43,247 nt of DNA from JBAXAB01 sp037142735 (GCA_037142735.1 JBAXAB010000006.1:1-43247), one strand, 5' to 3'. Counted from the stretch's first letter, positions 14,861-24,535 are shown. A program made the numbers and translations. The notes: a model not told the origin generated them from the sequence alone.

Positions 14861-14905
14861 CGATTCAGCGGAATCGTGCCGCGCTGACGTCCACTGGAGC
14901 GCGGC
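14861..14905. other. Double stem-loop between the M16 peptidase and PerM genes
   Basis: CGATTC/GAATCG (14861-14866 with 14871-14876) is followed directly by GCCGCGCT/AGCGCGGC (14878-14885 with 14898-14905). It lies about 30 nt past the stop of the M16 gene and probably works as a terminator or 3' stabiliser, although the T-run on the minus strand is late. Confidence 0.5.
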
Positions 14906-14933
14906 CGGAATTTTGTCTTAATTAAGGCTAAAT

Positions 14934-16223
14934 TTAGATATTTTTAAGGATTTCTAGCAACTCAGCCTGATTCTCATGTGGGCCAACAATAGCAAGGTTT
15001 GCGTTTCGTGAAGTAAAAGTTTCCTTGGCCACTTTCTGTATTTCTTTGTCAGTAATCTTTTGGTACTTGGCAACATTTTCATGTATTTCTTCAATTTTTA
15101 ATCCTAACAATTCTTGAAAACCATAATAGTCAGCATACGAGTCCGAAGTTTCAAGCCCGATCTTGCTGCTTGCAGTGATAGATTTTTTTACTCGATCCAA
15201 TTCTTCATGCGAAACCAATTCTGTTTTTATTTTTTTAAGCTCTTTAACAATTTCTGTCATAGTTTGAATGACTTTATCATTTGCCAAACCCGCCCGGATT
15301 GAAAATTGTCCATGATCTTCTGCGCCAGATGAGGAAGCGCTCACGTAATAACACACAGCAAGCTTTTCGCGCAGTAAATGGAAAAGTCTCGATGCCATTC
15401 CCTGCCCTAGAATGTGCGCCATGATCTTTGCAGTTTTTTTCTTTGCACTGAAACGATTATACCCATGAAAAGAAAGAATGATGTGGGTTTGCTCACTTTT
15501 TTTATGAAAGATTTTAATAGCTGGATATTTTTGATCAACAGTTGTTTTGGGCTTTTGAGGCGACTTACTTTTTTTCATCACTCCAAACGTATTTTTTATT
15601 TGCTTGGAAATTTTATTCGCATCAAAATTTCCGGCGACTACAACCAAACTGTTTTTTGGCGTATAGTTCCTAGTGCGATAGTCAACGAGGTTTTCTTTTG
15701 TAAAATTTGAAACCGTCTCCTTTGTTCCAACTGTATCACGTCCTGCTGGTTGGTCGCCAAACATCAATTCATCTAACACTTGATTGACCTTTGATTGTGG
15801 ATCATCCTCGTACATATTTATTTCCTCGATCACGACACCCTTTTCTTTTTGGACCTCAGCTTCAGGTAATGTCGAATTCAAAAATATATCTGAACAGATA
15901 TCCAAAAGAAGTCCGGCGTCATCTGCCTGACCTTTGGCATAGTAACCGGTGTATTCAGAACTGGTAAAGGCATTGTACTGCGCCCCGAGGATTTCAAACT
16001 CTTTGGCGATAACAAGTGAATCCGGACGCTTCACTGTCCCCTTAAAACACATGTGTTCTAGAAAATGTGCCAAGCCATTCTGGTCCTTAGTCTCATATTC
16101 AGAACCAGTGGCAACCAAGACCATAGCCGTCACACTCGTCATTTCAGGACGACGAATAAACATGTAACGTAAACCATTGGGCAAGGTGTGAATAAACCAG
16201 CCTTTTTTGAGTTTTTTAGCCAT
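14934..16223 (-). CDS. M16 family (insulinase/processing-peptidase type) zinc peptidase
   Basis: 429 residues, the usual size of a single-subunit M16B peptidase. The inverted zinc motif HFLEH is at 53-57, and the third ligand Glu falls at 134 in IEEINMYEDDP, exactly 77 residues later. The second, non-catalytic half has the family sequence with ILGQGMASRLFHLLREKLAVCY (around 290). No signal peptide is seen, so it appears cytoplasmic. It lies 13 nt downstream of glyS on the same strand. Its substrates are unknown. Confidence 0.93.
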   Translation of the reverse strand: MAKKLKKGWFIHTLPNGLRYMFIRRPEMTSVTAMVLVATGSEYETKDQNGLAHFLEHMCFKGTVKRPDSLVIAKEFEILGAQYNAFTSSEYTGYYAKGQADDAGLLLDICSDIFLNSTLPEAEVQKEKGVVIEEINMYEDDPQSKVNQVLDELMFGDQPAGRDTVGTKETVSNFTKENLVDYRTRNYTPKNSLVVVAGNFDANKISKQIKNTFGVMKKSKSPQKPKTTVDQKYPAIKIFHKKSEQTHIILSFHGYNRFSAKKKTAKIMAHILGQGMASRLFHLLREKLAVCYYVSASSSGAEDHGQFSIRAGLANDKVIQTMTEIVKELKKIKTELVSHEELDRVKKSITASSKIGLETSDSYADYYGFQELLGLKIEEIHENVAKYQKITDKEIQKVAKETFTSRNANLAIVGPHENQAELLEILKNI

Positions 16224-16235
16224 AAGATACAGATC

Positions 16236-17615
16236 TTATACCACTTTCTTTTCTATGTGTGCAACAAGCTCTGATATGACTACCCTCTCCTGCTCTCCAG
16301 TGTCACGGTTTCGTACAGTCACAGTATTATCTTTTTCAACCGTATCAAAATCAACTGTTATACAAAATGGTGTGCCGATCTCATCCTGTCTTCGATATCT
16401 CTTTCCAATATTTCCATTATCATCGAATGAAACACGAGTAAATTTTTTCTTAAGTTCTGAATAGACTTCACGTGCTTTATCCACAAGAGCAGGTTTATTT
16501 TTTAGAAGTGGAAAAACAGCGATCAAGTTTGGTGCAACCTTGGGCGAAAACTTCAAGAAGGCTCGAGTTTCACCACCCAACTCGTCTTCAGAGTACGCAT
16601 CAGAAAGGACCGCAAGGATTGAGCGGCCAAGTCCAAAAGATGGTTCAATTACATGCGGAACGAATCTCTCTTTGCTTTCTTCATCATAATACGACAAATC
16701 AACACTTGAAGCTTTGGCATGACTAGTTAAATCAAAGTCTGTTCTGTAGGCCAATCCATACAATTCTTTTTTACCAAATGGAAAGTCAAATTCAAAATCA
16801 ATAGTTCGTCTTGAATAATGAGCTCGATCCTCATCTGACACTTCCAATTCGTGTACGCTAGATTTATTCAAACCCAAGTCTTCAGTGATAAAATCCCACA
16901 TTCCCTTTCTATAGGATTCAAAAGCTTCTTTCCATTCAGTCGGTTTTACAAAGTATTCAACTTCCATTTGCTCTAATTCACGCACTCGGAAAATAAAATC
17001 TCTGGGTGCTATTTCATTTCTGAAAGCTTTACCTATCTGGGCCATACCAAAAGGCATTTTAGGGTGGAAGGTATCAATAATATTTTTAAAGTTTACAAAC
17101 ATTCCTCCTGCAGTTTCTGGTCGTAGGTACGAAATTGATGCATCATCTGCCACAGGACCAATATTGGTCTTTAACATCATCTGGAACTTTCGAACTTCAC
17201 CCAGTGGATTACCATCCGGACTTTTAATCTTTTTTTCAACCAACAATTCATTCATTTTTTCCACACTGAGCCCTCTTGTATTGATTCCTGCGTCTTCCAG
17301 TAGATGGTCTGCGCGATAACGCTTATTTGTTTTTGTATCTTCTACCAACGGATCAGTAAAAGTATCCACATGCCCACTGGCCTTCCACACATTCTGATTC
17401 ATTAAAATTGCGGCATCTACTCCGTACATATCTTCACGATCTGTCACAAATCTCTTCCACCAGAGATTTTCAATATTCTTTTTTAACGCCACTCCTAGCG
17501 GTCCGTAATCCCACGTCCCGGCAAGACCTCCGTAAATCTCTGAACCTTGGTACACAAAACCTCTGCGTTTACAGAGCGAAATAATCTTTTCCATTTTAGA
17601 TGATGAATCAGCCAT
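16236..17615 (-). CDS. glyS: Glycine--tRNA ligase (single-subunit, class II)
   Basis: 459 residues, the dimeric type related to the eukaryotic and Mycoplasma enzyme. It charges tRNA-Gly. The N-terminus (SSKMEKIISLCKRRGFVYQGSEIYGGLAGTWDYGPLG) is diagnostic; motif 2 appears as FRNEIAPRDFIFRVRELEQMEVEYF and motif 3 as EPSFGLGRSI. The anticodon-binding domain covers about 350-455. TATATT ends 7 nt before the ATG, another leaderless-type start. It lies 58 nt after the large surface protein gene and directly before the M16 peptidase. Confidence 0.96.
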   Translation of the reverse strand: MADSSSKMEKIISLCKRRGFVYQGSEIYGGLAGTWDYGPLGVALKKNIENLWWKRFVTDREDMYGVDAAILMNQNVWKASGHVDTFTDPLVEDTKTNKRYRADHLLEDAGINTRGLSVEKMNELLVEKKIKSPDGNPLGEVRKFQMMLKTNIGPVADDASISYLRPETAGGMFVNFKNIIDTFHPKMPFGMAQIGKAFRNEIAPRDFIFRVRELEQMEVEYFVKPTEWKEAFESYRKGMWDFITEDLGLNKSSVHELEVSDEDRAHYSRRTIDFEFDFPFGKKELYGLAYRTDFDLTSHAKASSVDLSYYDEESKERFVPHVIEPSFGLGRSILAVLSDAYSEDELGGETRAFLKFSPKVAPNLIAVFPLLKNKPALVDKAREVYSELKKKFTRVSFDDNGNIGKRYRRQDEIGTPFCITVDFDTVEKDNTVTVRNRDTGEQERVVISELVAHIEKKVV

Positions 17616-17673
17616 ATTTTTGAATATATCTATCTACTATAAAGGGTAACCTCTCTTCGAGCAAGACCTAAAA

Positions 17674-19740
17674 CTAATGGGCCAACACATGATCTTGTTC
17701 GTATTGATAGGTCGGATCACTTTCTAATCTAATATCCATAATCGGACCAGTTGTTTTTATAACATCACCTGTAAATGCATCTGTGCCAGAAACAGATTGT
17801 TCTTTTATAACCGTCGGGGCAGTACTTACTTGACTAACACTTGGCTTAAATGAAACTTGGTAGTACATAGACTTAGCAGGACTTGAGTAGCCTGTTCCAG
17901 ATGTAACATCTCCAATATTCCAAGAAACCGTACGAGTAAGTGGATCATAAGACACCTGGGCCGTTGAAGGAGAAACTTTACCAGTCCATTCTACATAATT
18001 CGGAAGTGTTGTTTTATACATAGCATCCTTCACTGTATTAAATGAATTGGACACCTGGATATTTGCAGTAAATGTTGAAGCCTTCTCGGCTACAGTTGGG
18101 AACGGCCCAGTATTTTGAAATGGACCAACGTTTCGAACAAGAACCGTGTTCATAGCCAGTTCAGATTGAATTTTCACTGTCTTTGTCACAACAGATTGAA
18201 TGTCCTCCGAAACAGCATTCTCATTTAGTCTGGTTCCATGCACAGTAAGGTCAACCGTAATCGCTGGATTCTTGACCCGCGCCACATTCTCTTTGTCTGG
18301 CTGTGGTGAAGCAAAAGCAAAAGTCACACGACCAGTTCCTCCTGGCCTTAAACCAGACAATTCACTGACAGTTGATTTGTCCCATACCATTGTATTATCA
18401 CTTGATCTGAAGAAACCTGGATCAGCCTTGACCGAACTTCGGTCCAAGAAATTACCATTAAGTTTCGCTTCGATCACGATATCATTAATTGGCACATCGA
18501 GATTATTTTGCCATACGATTTCACCCTGAAGTGCATCTCCTGCTGTAACTGAAACTATTTTATCCGCCTTACCATCTAATATAATATCGCTTCCAATGAA
18601 AGGTTTTTTCACTGTGAGTGAAGCATTGGATGCGATAAATGTTGTTCCAATCGAGTTTTCGTCTTTTGGATCAACTGTGCCGGCATTAAATTTAAAAATC
18701 CTTTCCTGGTTCTCGTCACTATTCATTGTTCCAATGATTTTAATTTCTTGTTTTGAATTAGGTGCAATATCACCCAAGTTCCAAGTATCGATTCCATACG
18801 AAGGGACGGGGCTCGCGGATTTAAATTTAAAACCTGATGGAAACTCTCCTTTGACCAATATCCCTCTCAATAGTTGAGAGGAGTTTGATTTGATATTCAA
18901 GGTTAAAGTGACCTCCTGTCCTGCAGTTACCTGATTAACAGTATCAATTGACAATGTGATTGGAGAATTACCAATGGCCATTGGCACGTCTTTTTGTTTA
19001 CGGAAAATACTTATAGAACCTGGGATACGATACTCGACTGCCGCACTAATATTTTTAGCATCCCCTTCTTCACCAAAAAGAACCACCTGCACTCTCTCCT
19101 GTTTAGTCTCTCCTGCATTAATGGTACCGATAGAAATACGATCAGTGATTTGTGGTTGGGTGTTGTCAGACGTCTTTCGTGCACCCTCAGGATACGTCAT
19201 GACAAGATCGGCCAGTTCAATCGCTCCACTATTTTTATTAGTGACATCAACGTCGAGTGTTAAGGTGTCACCTGATGACACTGAAACAGGGCCGGTGATT
19301 TTAATATCGATATTGGCTGAAGACACAAAATTATTACCGCTCAATATTTGATACGCCCCGTACGCTACTGCAATGAGAAATACAAAAATAGAAAAAGTAA
19401 GGAATTTTTTAAAAAACACCCTGCGCCTAGCTGAATTTGGAAAGACTTCTATTTTGGGAGTAGATTTCTGTTCTTCTGCCCAAGATTCATTAATCATAGC
19501 CGAATGCTCGTGGAGCCCGGGACGACGGATCTTGTCGATGCCGGTCATGCTCTTTGAATATAGTTTCTTCTTTAAATCTTCGATTCGGCTCTTGTCATCT
19601 ACCGATTCAAAATGTGCCGGTGGACGATTCAAAGGTAAGTGTTTTTTAAGTACGTCAAACCCATGACTTTCAGGAGTCTCCTTATGAGAGTCATCATGTG
19701 GCATAGTATTCAAATTATTCTGAGGATCAAAGGGGTTCAT
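17674..19740 (-). CDS. Large membrane-anchored surface protein with Ig-like repeats
   Basis: 688 residues. A charged cytoplasmic N-terminus (about 1-108) precedes one transmembrane segment at about 112-133. The rest (about 140-688) is extracytoplasmic and made of repeating beta modules of the DUF11/CARDB kind, recognisable from phrases such as VSSGDTLTLDVDVTNKNSG, VTAGQEVTLTLNIKSNS and FTANIQVSNSF, each followed by hydrophobic strands. No enzyme motif is visible. A structural or adhesive envelope role is likely. TATAAT ends 12 nt before the ATG. The gene stands between recO and glyS, so it may be read through from ileS-recO or from its own promoter. Confidence 0.75.
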   Translation of the reverse strand: MNPFDPQNNLNTMPHDDSHKETPESHGFDVLKKHLPLNRPPAHFESVDDKSRIEDLKKKLYSKSMTGIDKIRRPGLHEHSAMINESWAEEQKSTPKIEVFPNSARRRVFFKKFLTFSIFVFLIAVAYGAYQILSGNNFVSSANIDIKITGPVSVSSGDTLTLDVDVTNKNSGAIELADLVMTYPEGARKTSDNTQPQITDRISIGTINAGETKQERVQVVLFGEEGDAKNISAAVEYRIPGSISIFRKQKDVPMAIGNSPITLSIDTVNQVTAGQEVTLTLNIKSNSSQLLRGILVKGEFPSGFKFKSASPVPSYGIDTWNLGDIAPNSKQEIKIIGTMNSDENQERIFKFNAGTVDPKDENSIGTTFIASNASLTVKKPFIGSDIILDGKADKIVSVTAGDALQGEIVWQNNLDVPINDIVIEAKLNGNFLDRSSVKADPGFFRSSDNTMVWDKSTVSELSGLRPGGTGRVTFAFASPQPDKENVARVKNPAITVDLTVHGTRLNENAVSEDIQSVVTKTVKIQSELAMNTVLVRNVGPFQNTGPFPTVAEKASTFTANIQVSNSFNTVKDAMYKTTLPNYVEWTGKVSPSTAQVSYDPLTRTVSWNIGDVTSGTGYSSPAKSMYYQVSFKPSVSQVSTAPTVIKEQSVSGTDAFTGDVIKTTGPIMDIRLESDPTYQYEQDHVLAH

Positions 19741-19772
19741 CTGGTGTGACTCATTATATCATAGGGCAATTT

Positions 19773-20372
19773 TTACAAATGACTGATCTGCACAGCCTCA
19801 TCAATCATAGAACGAATCTGATCTTCATCTGCCTTCCAGGTTTCTATATTTTCTATCGTGTATAACTCTGTCAGGATATTTTTATTAACTGCACTATTTT
19901 TTACATATCCTAGACTGTACATAATGCGTAATTTTGTGACCAGTTGTGCAATTTCTAAATCTACAGCCGACAAATCTCTTTGGTTACGGAATATAAGCGA
20001 TGAGTAATTTTTAATACTTTCAAAAATATCGTCATTTCGATCTTCCCCTTGGCAAAATCGTTGCACAAACTTTAGTAAGGATGCGAGGGAATCCCGAGCG
20101 CTCAAATGTAAAGCTTTGTTAAAAAGTGAGATGTCAGTACTGGCATTTGTCACTCGCCATAATTCCCTACCTCGAACCAAAGCAACTGTCCCAAATGATA
20201 ATTTTTGGAGTGAATATCGAAGTTTTGATTTCATCTCACGTAATCCTTTAGCAATAGCACTAATCAATCCGAAGTCTTCGGTATACATCACGACCATATA
20301 GTCTGATTCACCGCTCGGTATAGTGTCTATGACAAACGACTTGGTGTTGTAGATATGATGGGACATGCTCAC
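19773..20372 (-). CDS. recO: DNA repair protein RecO
   Basis: 199 residues, shorter than the usual 230-250. RecO helps load RecA on SSB-coated gaps. The N-terminal OB domain is typical: TKSFVIDTIPSGESDYMVVMYTEDFGLISAIAKGLREMKSKLRYSLQKLS. A helical domain follows. The C-terminal zinc-binding Cys cluster found in many RecO proteins is missing, as is common in short versions. It starts 3 nt after the ileS stop codon, so it is co-transcribed with ileS. Confidence 0.85.
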   Translation of the reverse strand: MSMSHHIYNTKSFVIDTIPSGESDYMVVMYTEDFGLISAIAKGLREMKSKLRYSLQKLSFGTVALVRGRELWRVTNASTDISLFNKALHLSARDSLASLLKFVQRFCQGEDRNDDIFESIKNYSSLIFRNQRDLSAVDLEIAQLVTKLRIMYSLGYVKNSAVNKNILTELYTIENIETWKADEDQIRSMIDEAVQISHL

Positions 20373-20375
20373 GCA

Positions 20376-23300
20376 TTAAGTAAATAACGCCACACGAACC
20401 ATACTTCCATCAATATCGATGCTTTCACTACCTACAGTATGCCCGTGCTCTGCCATTGTGGTATCAAAGATGTGCAACTCAATCATTTTTATTTCTCGGG
20501 CACTTACCGTAGACATCAGATCTTTTGAAAATTGCTTGATCACTTTAGAGAAATTTTCCTCAGTAGCAATCTGTAGCACAATCTGATCACCAGCTGATAA
20601 GCCAGATTTTTTGCGCAATTCTTGAATAGCACGTGTTAATTCACGCACCCTTCCTTCGTTTGTTAAGTCTTCGGTCAAATGTGTATCTAATTTTATCTTA
20701 TCTGGATTTTCTACATCATCTGGCATCGTAATCAATAAGACATCTTTTACATTAATTTCATCCTTCAGAATATCTGCGTAGTCCCCTGCTTTAAATAATG
20801 GATACATTGTTGAGTCCAAAGAAAGTGAGGCTAAAGGTTGACGAACCTTCATCCCCGCCTTTGAACGAAGTGCTAAAGCTTTTTCAACCACACTACGAAG
20901 ATGCCGGGTATTTTCAATCACCGTCTGATCTGGTGTTTCAGACACTGGCCACGATTCAAGATGAACACTATCAAGTGCCTCACCTCTTGTGAGATTTAAA
21001 TACAAATCTTCAGCGAAGAATGGTGCGATCGGAGCAAGAATCAAAGACAAAGTATATAAAACAAACCCAGTCGTTGCGATCACACTTTCCTTGTCTTTTA
21101 TATCATCTGATTTGAAGCGATCTCGTGAACGACGTAAATACCATGTCGACATATCATCAATGAAATCAGCAATAGGACGTGAAGCTTTGTCTAGTTCATA
21201 ATTATCCAGATATCGTGTCACATTACCCAAGGTCTCATCGAGACGTGCCAGAATCCATGCATCCAAGATGTGCTTAGTGGATGTTGGTCGATCAAATTTT
21301 AAGTCTGAAATTTCACCCTTGTAGGTTTCGTAGAAAGTAACGATATTTGAAAGTCTTAAGAAAACTTTCTTATTTACTTCATCGAGACTTTTTTCTGAGA
21401 ACTTTACTTCTTCAGAGCGAACCGCGGATGACTGTGCAAATAAAAATCTCAAAGCGTCAGCGCTGTATTTTTCAACAGTTGGGATAAGGTCAGGATAGTT
21501 ATTTAATCGTTTTGACATCTTACGACCGTCTTCTGCAAGGACCAAACCATTTACTACTACATTTTTAAAAGCCACACTGTCAAAGAGTGCGCAGGCCAAG
21601 ACCGTCAATGAATAGAACCACCCTCTCGTTTGATCCAACCCTTCAGCGATAAAATCTGCTGGAAACATTGCCCCTCCTTTTTTAGTAAGGTCATGTTGAT
21701 GTTCAAAAGGATAATGACTTTGAGCATAAGGCATGGCACCCGAGTCGTACCACACATCAAAAACCTCTGGCACACGCTTCATCACCTGCCCTTTTTCATT
21801 TTTCCAGGTCACACCATCAATAAATGGACGGTGCATGTCGAACTCGTACTCTTCATTGTGAGGAAGGGCAACGAAATCAACCCACTGATGAGAGCCCGTG
21901 TCTTCTGCTACATCTTCCCAACCCTTACGCAACATATCTCTATTGGTTTTTCCAGCAGCAATTTCATGTGCCAACCTTAACGGTAGTCCATGCGTCACCA
22001 CAATAATCAACTCATTTTCATGCTTAGCATCAACCTCATAGAGAAATTCTGCGACGCGTTTTTTGACATCAGCATTTGACTCCCCATTTGGCAATCTTTC
22101 CATCAATTTATCTTCATCTGTTTTGAAATAATTATGATAGTCAGTCCATGCTTTACCTTCAAACTCTCCGCAACTTATTTCACGGAGCCGCTGATCGACT
22201 ATAATTTTTCCTTGTGGTATGCCTAAAATGTCAGAAACGATATTAGCAGTTTCAAGGGTGCGTTCTATTGGAGAAGTGTAGATACAAGATATTTTTAAAC
22301 CCCTTTCTTCTATAGATTTCTTCAAACGCTTAACAGATTCAGTAACCTCCATTTTTCCCCTCTCCGTAAGCGGGTGTTTTTTAACATTACTATGATCAAT
22401 GACACCTAGAACGTTAGATTCCGATTCACCATGACGCATGATGGCGTATTTGTTTCCGCGTATATCCAGTTTCTTTTTTATGTCGTGAATTGAACCTAAA
22501 ACCTGAACATCATCCCCTTTTTCATTTCTCCATATCGGAAGAGGAGTTCCCCAATATCGACTGCGTGAAATATTCCAATCGCGCACATTTTCCAACCATT
22601 TTCCAAAACGACCTTCACCGATTTCTTCTGGTAACCATTTAATAGTCTTGTTCAGTTCAACCATTCGGTCTTTGAATTGAGTCACTCGAACAAACCATGC
22701 AGTAGTCGCATAATTCAAAAGCGGAGTTTCACATCTCCAACAGTGTGGGTATGAGTGTATGATTTTTAATTTTTCAAACAGTGATCCATTTTTGGCCAAC
22801 CACTTAATAATTTCAATATCTGTTTTTTGATGATCACTCGCATTAGCTGCCTTTGGCTTGACCGGCATTCCAATAAAATCTAATGCCCCTGGCTTCATTA
22901 ATCCATCCATACCAACATGTTGAATAACTGGAATATTGTGAGCGTTGGCCAAATTCAAGTCATCCTCGCCATAAGCCGGTGCAATATGTACAACACCAGT
23001 ACCGTCAGTCGCCGTTACAAAATCCGCTGTGTATATTTTCCAACCATGTGCGCGTTTTGACTCTTCAGTTTTGATCAGAGTTCCCTCTTTTGCATAATAT
23101 GGAAAGACAGGAGCGTACGAAAGCCCAGCTAGATCTAAACCTTTAAATTCTTCGAGAATTTTGTATTCTGTTTTAATTGCTTCAAGACGAGCTTTGGCTA
23201 AAATAACTTTATGTTCAAGATTATTCTTATCAGTTGTCTGAATCAATACATATTCCAATTCCGAGTTAACAGCGATCGCTGTATTTCCAGGAAGAGTCCA

Positions 23301-24008
23301 CGGAGTAGTGGTCCATGCCAAAATTGAAACATTGTCATGCTTCTTAAAATCTTTAGCCAATTTAAACAAGACGAAAGCAGAAATGTCTGTGATGTCTTTG
23401 TATCCGCCAGATGCGACTTCGGAATTTGAAAGTGGTGTCTCGCAACGAGGACACACATACATAACTTTATATCCTTCATAAACCAGACCTTTGTCAAAAA
23501 GAGTTTTGAAGGTCCACCAAACGCTTTCCATAAATGATGCATCCATGGTCCGATAATCATTATCCATATCTGCAAAGCGACCAAGACGTGGGATAATTGA
23601 TTTCCATTCATTCACGTATGTGAAAACACTTTCGCGAGCTTTTTTGTTGAACTTATCGATACCATACTCGTCAATTTCTTTTTTATTTTTTAAACCCAAT
23701 TCTTTTTCTACCAGATTTTCAATAGGTAAACCGTGACAGTCCCAACCCCATCGTCTCTCAACGTGATAGCCCTGCATAGTTTTGTAACGTGGAAAAACAT
23801 CCTTAATAGTAGTCGGTAGTATGTGTCCAAAATGCGGAAGTCCAGTCGCGTAGGGTGGTCCATCATAAAAAACCCAATTCCCTTTTGGAGAAGATTTTTG
23901 TAAAGTTTTTTCGAAAATAGATTTATCACGCCAATACGAAAGGATTCGCTCCTCACGTAAGGCAGATTCGGTTTTTTTAGTTTCAGGTTTATCTGTTTCA
24001 GATTTCAT
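20376..24008 (-). CDS. ileS: Isoleucine--tRNA ligase with an inserted histidine-phosphatase domain
   Basis: 1210 residues, about 170-250 longer than a usual IleRS. The synthetase is complete: HIGH-type motif HFGH at 59-62, CP1 editing domain (about 180-430, with AWTTTPWTLPGN), SRYWGTPLPIW at 483-493, KMSKR at 830-834, and the anticodon-binding helices after about 900. At about 515-720, between PIWRNEKG and MHRPFIDGVTW, lies a full histidine-phosphatase (phosphoglycerate-mutase-like) domain: MRHGESESN with catalytic His526, YTSPIERTLETA with Arg583, LREISCGEFEG, and VVTHGLPLRLA with His673. The phosphatase residues are conserved, so it should be active; substrate unknown. The reading frame is unbroken. 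Its promoter is TTGAAA-17-TAATAT. recO follows after 3 nt. Confidence 0.95.
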   Translation of the reverse strand: MKSETDKPETKKTESALREERILSYWRDKSIFEKTLQKSSPKGNWVFYDGPPYATGLPHFGHILPTTIKDVFPRYKTMQGYHVERRWGWDCHGLPIENLVEKELGLKNKKEIDEYGIDKFNKKARESVFTYVNEWKSIIPRLGRFADMDNDYRTMDASFMESVWWTFKTLFDKGLVYEGYKVMYVCPRCETPLSNSEVASGGYKDITDISAFVLFKLAKDFKKHDNVSILAWTTTPWTLPGNTAIAVNSELEYVLIQTTDKNNLEHKVILAKARLEAIKTEYKILEEFKGLDLAGLSYAPVFPYYAKEGTLIKTEESKRAHGWKIYTADFVTATDGTGVVHIAPAYGEDDLNLANAHNIPVIQHVGMDGLMKPGALDFIGMPVKPKAANASDHQKTDIEIIKWLAKNGSLFEKLKIIHSYPHCWRCETPLLNYATTAWFVRVTQFKDRMVELNKTIKWLPEEIGEGRFGKWLENVRDWNISRSRYWGTPLPIWRNEKGDDVQVLGSIHDIKKKLDIRGNKYAIMRHGESESNVLGVIDHSNVKKHPLTERGKMEVTESVKRLKKSIEERGLKISCIYTSPIERTLETANIVSDILGIPQGKIIVDQRLREISCGEFEGKAWTDYHNYFKTDEDKLMERLPNGESNADVKKRVAEFLYEVDAKHENELIIVVTHGLPLRLAHEIAAGKTNRDMLRKGWEDVAEDTGSHQWVDFVALPHNEEYEFDMHRPFIDGVTWKNEKGQVMKRVPEVFDVWYDSGAMPYAQSHYPFEHQHDLTKKGGAMFPADFIAEGLDQTRGWFYSLTVLACALFDSVAFKNVVVNGLVLAEDGRKMSKRLNNYPDLIPTVEKYSADALRFLFAQSSAVRSEEVKFSEKSLDEVNKKVFLRLSNIVTFYETYKGEISDLKFDRPTSTKHILDAWILARLDETLGNVTRYLDNYELDKASRPIADFIDDMSTWYLRRSRDRFKSDDIKDKESVIATTGFVLYTLSLILAPIAPFFAEDLYLNLTRGEALDSVHLESWPVSETPDQTVIENTRHLRSVVEKALALRSKAGMKVRQPLASLSLDSTMYPLFKAGDYADILKDEINVKDVLLITMPDDVENPDKIKLDTHLTEDLTNEGRVRELTRAIQELRKKSGLSAGDQIVLQIATEENFSKVIKQFSKDLMSTVSAREIKMIELHIFDTTMAEHGHTVGSESIDIDGSMVRVALFT

Positions 24009-24023
24009 ATATAGGGTATGGCT

Positions 24024-24052
24024 ATATTAGCACTGAATGTGGGGTATTTCAA
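24024..24052 (-). promoter_or_regulatory. ileS-recO promoter (TTGAAA-17-TAATAT)
   Basis: On the minus strand the -35 is at 24047-24052, the -10 at 24024-24029 with a preceding TGC. The leader is short, about 8-10 nt. Confidence 0.55.
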
Positions 24053-24078
24053 AAGACACTTAAATACCAGACAAGGTG

Positions 24079-24115
24079 AAGCCCGGTGGGACGCGCGTTG
24101 CGTCCCACCGGGCTT
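24079..24115. terminator. GC-rich terminator hairpin of unit A
   Basis: A perfect 16-bp stem (24079-24094 with 24100-24115) with a 5-nt loop, about 30 nt past the last ORF of unit A. The T-run is weak on the minus strand and slightly better on the + strand. Confidence 0.6.
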
Positions 24116-24145
24116 TGTTATGAAAGGCCTAGGGGTGGTCCTGGC

Positions 24146-24274
24146 CTAGCGATTCTGTCGCGGATGCTTCTTCCGCTTTCCGTGCTTCAGCTTCTCGGGA
24201 GGGACTTCCCCTCTGGAGACAGACTGTTGAAGTGCGTGACGCCAATCGAGGTCCGGTGGTGTTTGGTTTGCCAT
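24146..24274 (-). CDS. Orphan 42-residue basic protein (unit A, second ORF)
   Basis: 42 residues starting MANQTPPDLDWRHALQQS, with a strongly basic end (KLKHGKRKKHPRQNR). It starts 16 nt after the stop of the 69-residue ORF and is followed by a strong hairpin, so the two form one transcript. The frame runs upstream to 24337, but this ATG is the first after the preceding gene's stop. Codon third positions look coding and the GC is higher than in neighbouring housekeeping genes. The family is not recognised; the basic tail suggests nucleic acid contact, which is a guess. Confidence 0.5.
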   Translation of the reverse strand: MANQTPPDLDWRHALQQSVSRGEVPPEKLKHGKRKKHPRQNR

Positions 24275-24290
24275 AGGAGGTCGTGTGTTA

Positions 24291-24500
24291 TCAGTACTTG
24301 GGGCGTGTTGCGGGGTGTTCCCGGTGGGCACGACCACGTTGGTTTTTGCTCCGCCGGCTCATGCTGGCGGACTTGGGTGAATGATCAAGCCAATGATCCG
24401 GCTCTTGCCATTCTTGCCAAGGTGACTGTGACTCGCTTCCGACGGCGGAGGCTTCATCAGCGGTTTCGACGGTTTGTTCGTTGCCTGTGACGGATTCCAT
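24291..24500 (-). CDS. Orphan 69-residue protein (unit A, first ORF)
   Basis: 69 residues. The first half is acidic with three Trp (PWQEWQEPDHWLDH at about 28-41); the second half is basic (MSRRSKNQRGRAHREHP). No family was recognised. The ATG at 24500 follows an A/C-rich leader without Shine-Dalgarno. An upstream start at 24599 would lie within the promoter and is rejected. It is the first ORF of unit A, driven by TTGACA-17-TAGTAT with a stem-loop at the predicted 5' end. Codon use looks coding, and GC is higher than in ileS next to it. Confidence 0.55.
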   Translation of the reverse strand: MESVTGNEQTVETADEASAVGSESQSPWQEWQEPDHWLDHSPKSASMSRRSKNQRGRAHREHPATRPKY

Positions 24501-24535
24501 CTTGTGTTGTTTTTTTGTGCTGTTTTTTTCTGGAT

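Noticed and set aside
24086..24490. 134-codon + strand ORF opposite unit A
   Set aside because: It begins within the terminator hairpin and is Arg/Cys-rich in an antisense manner; the minus strand has promoter, leader, ORFs and terminator in the right order.
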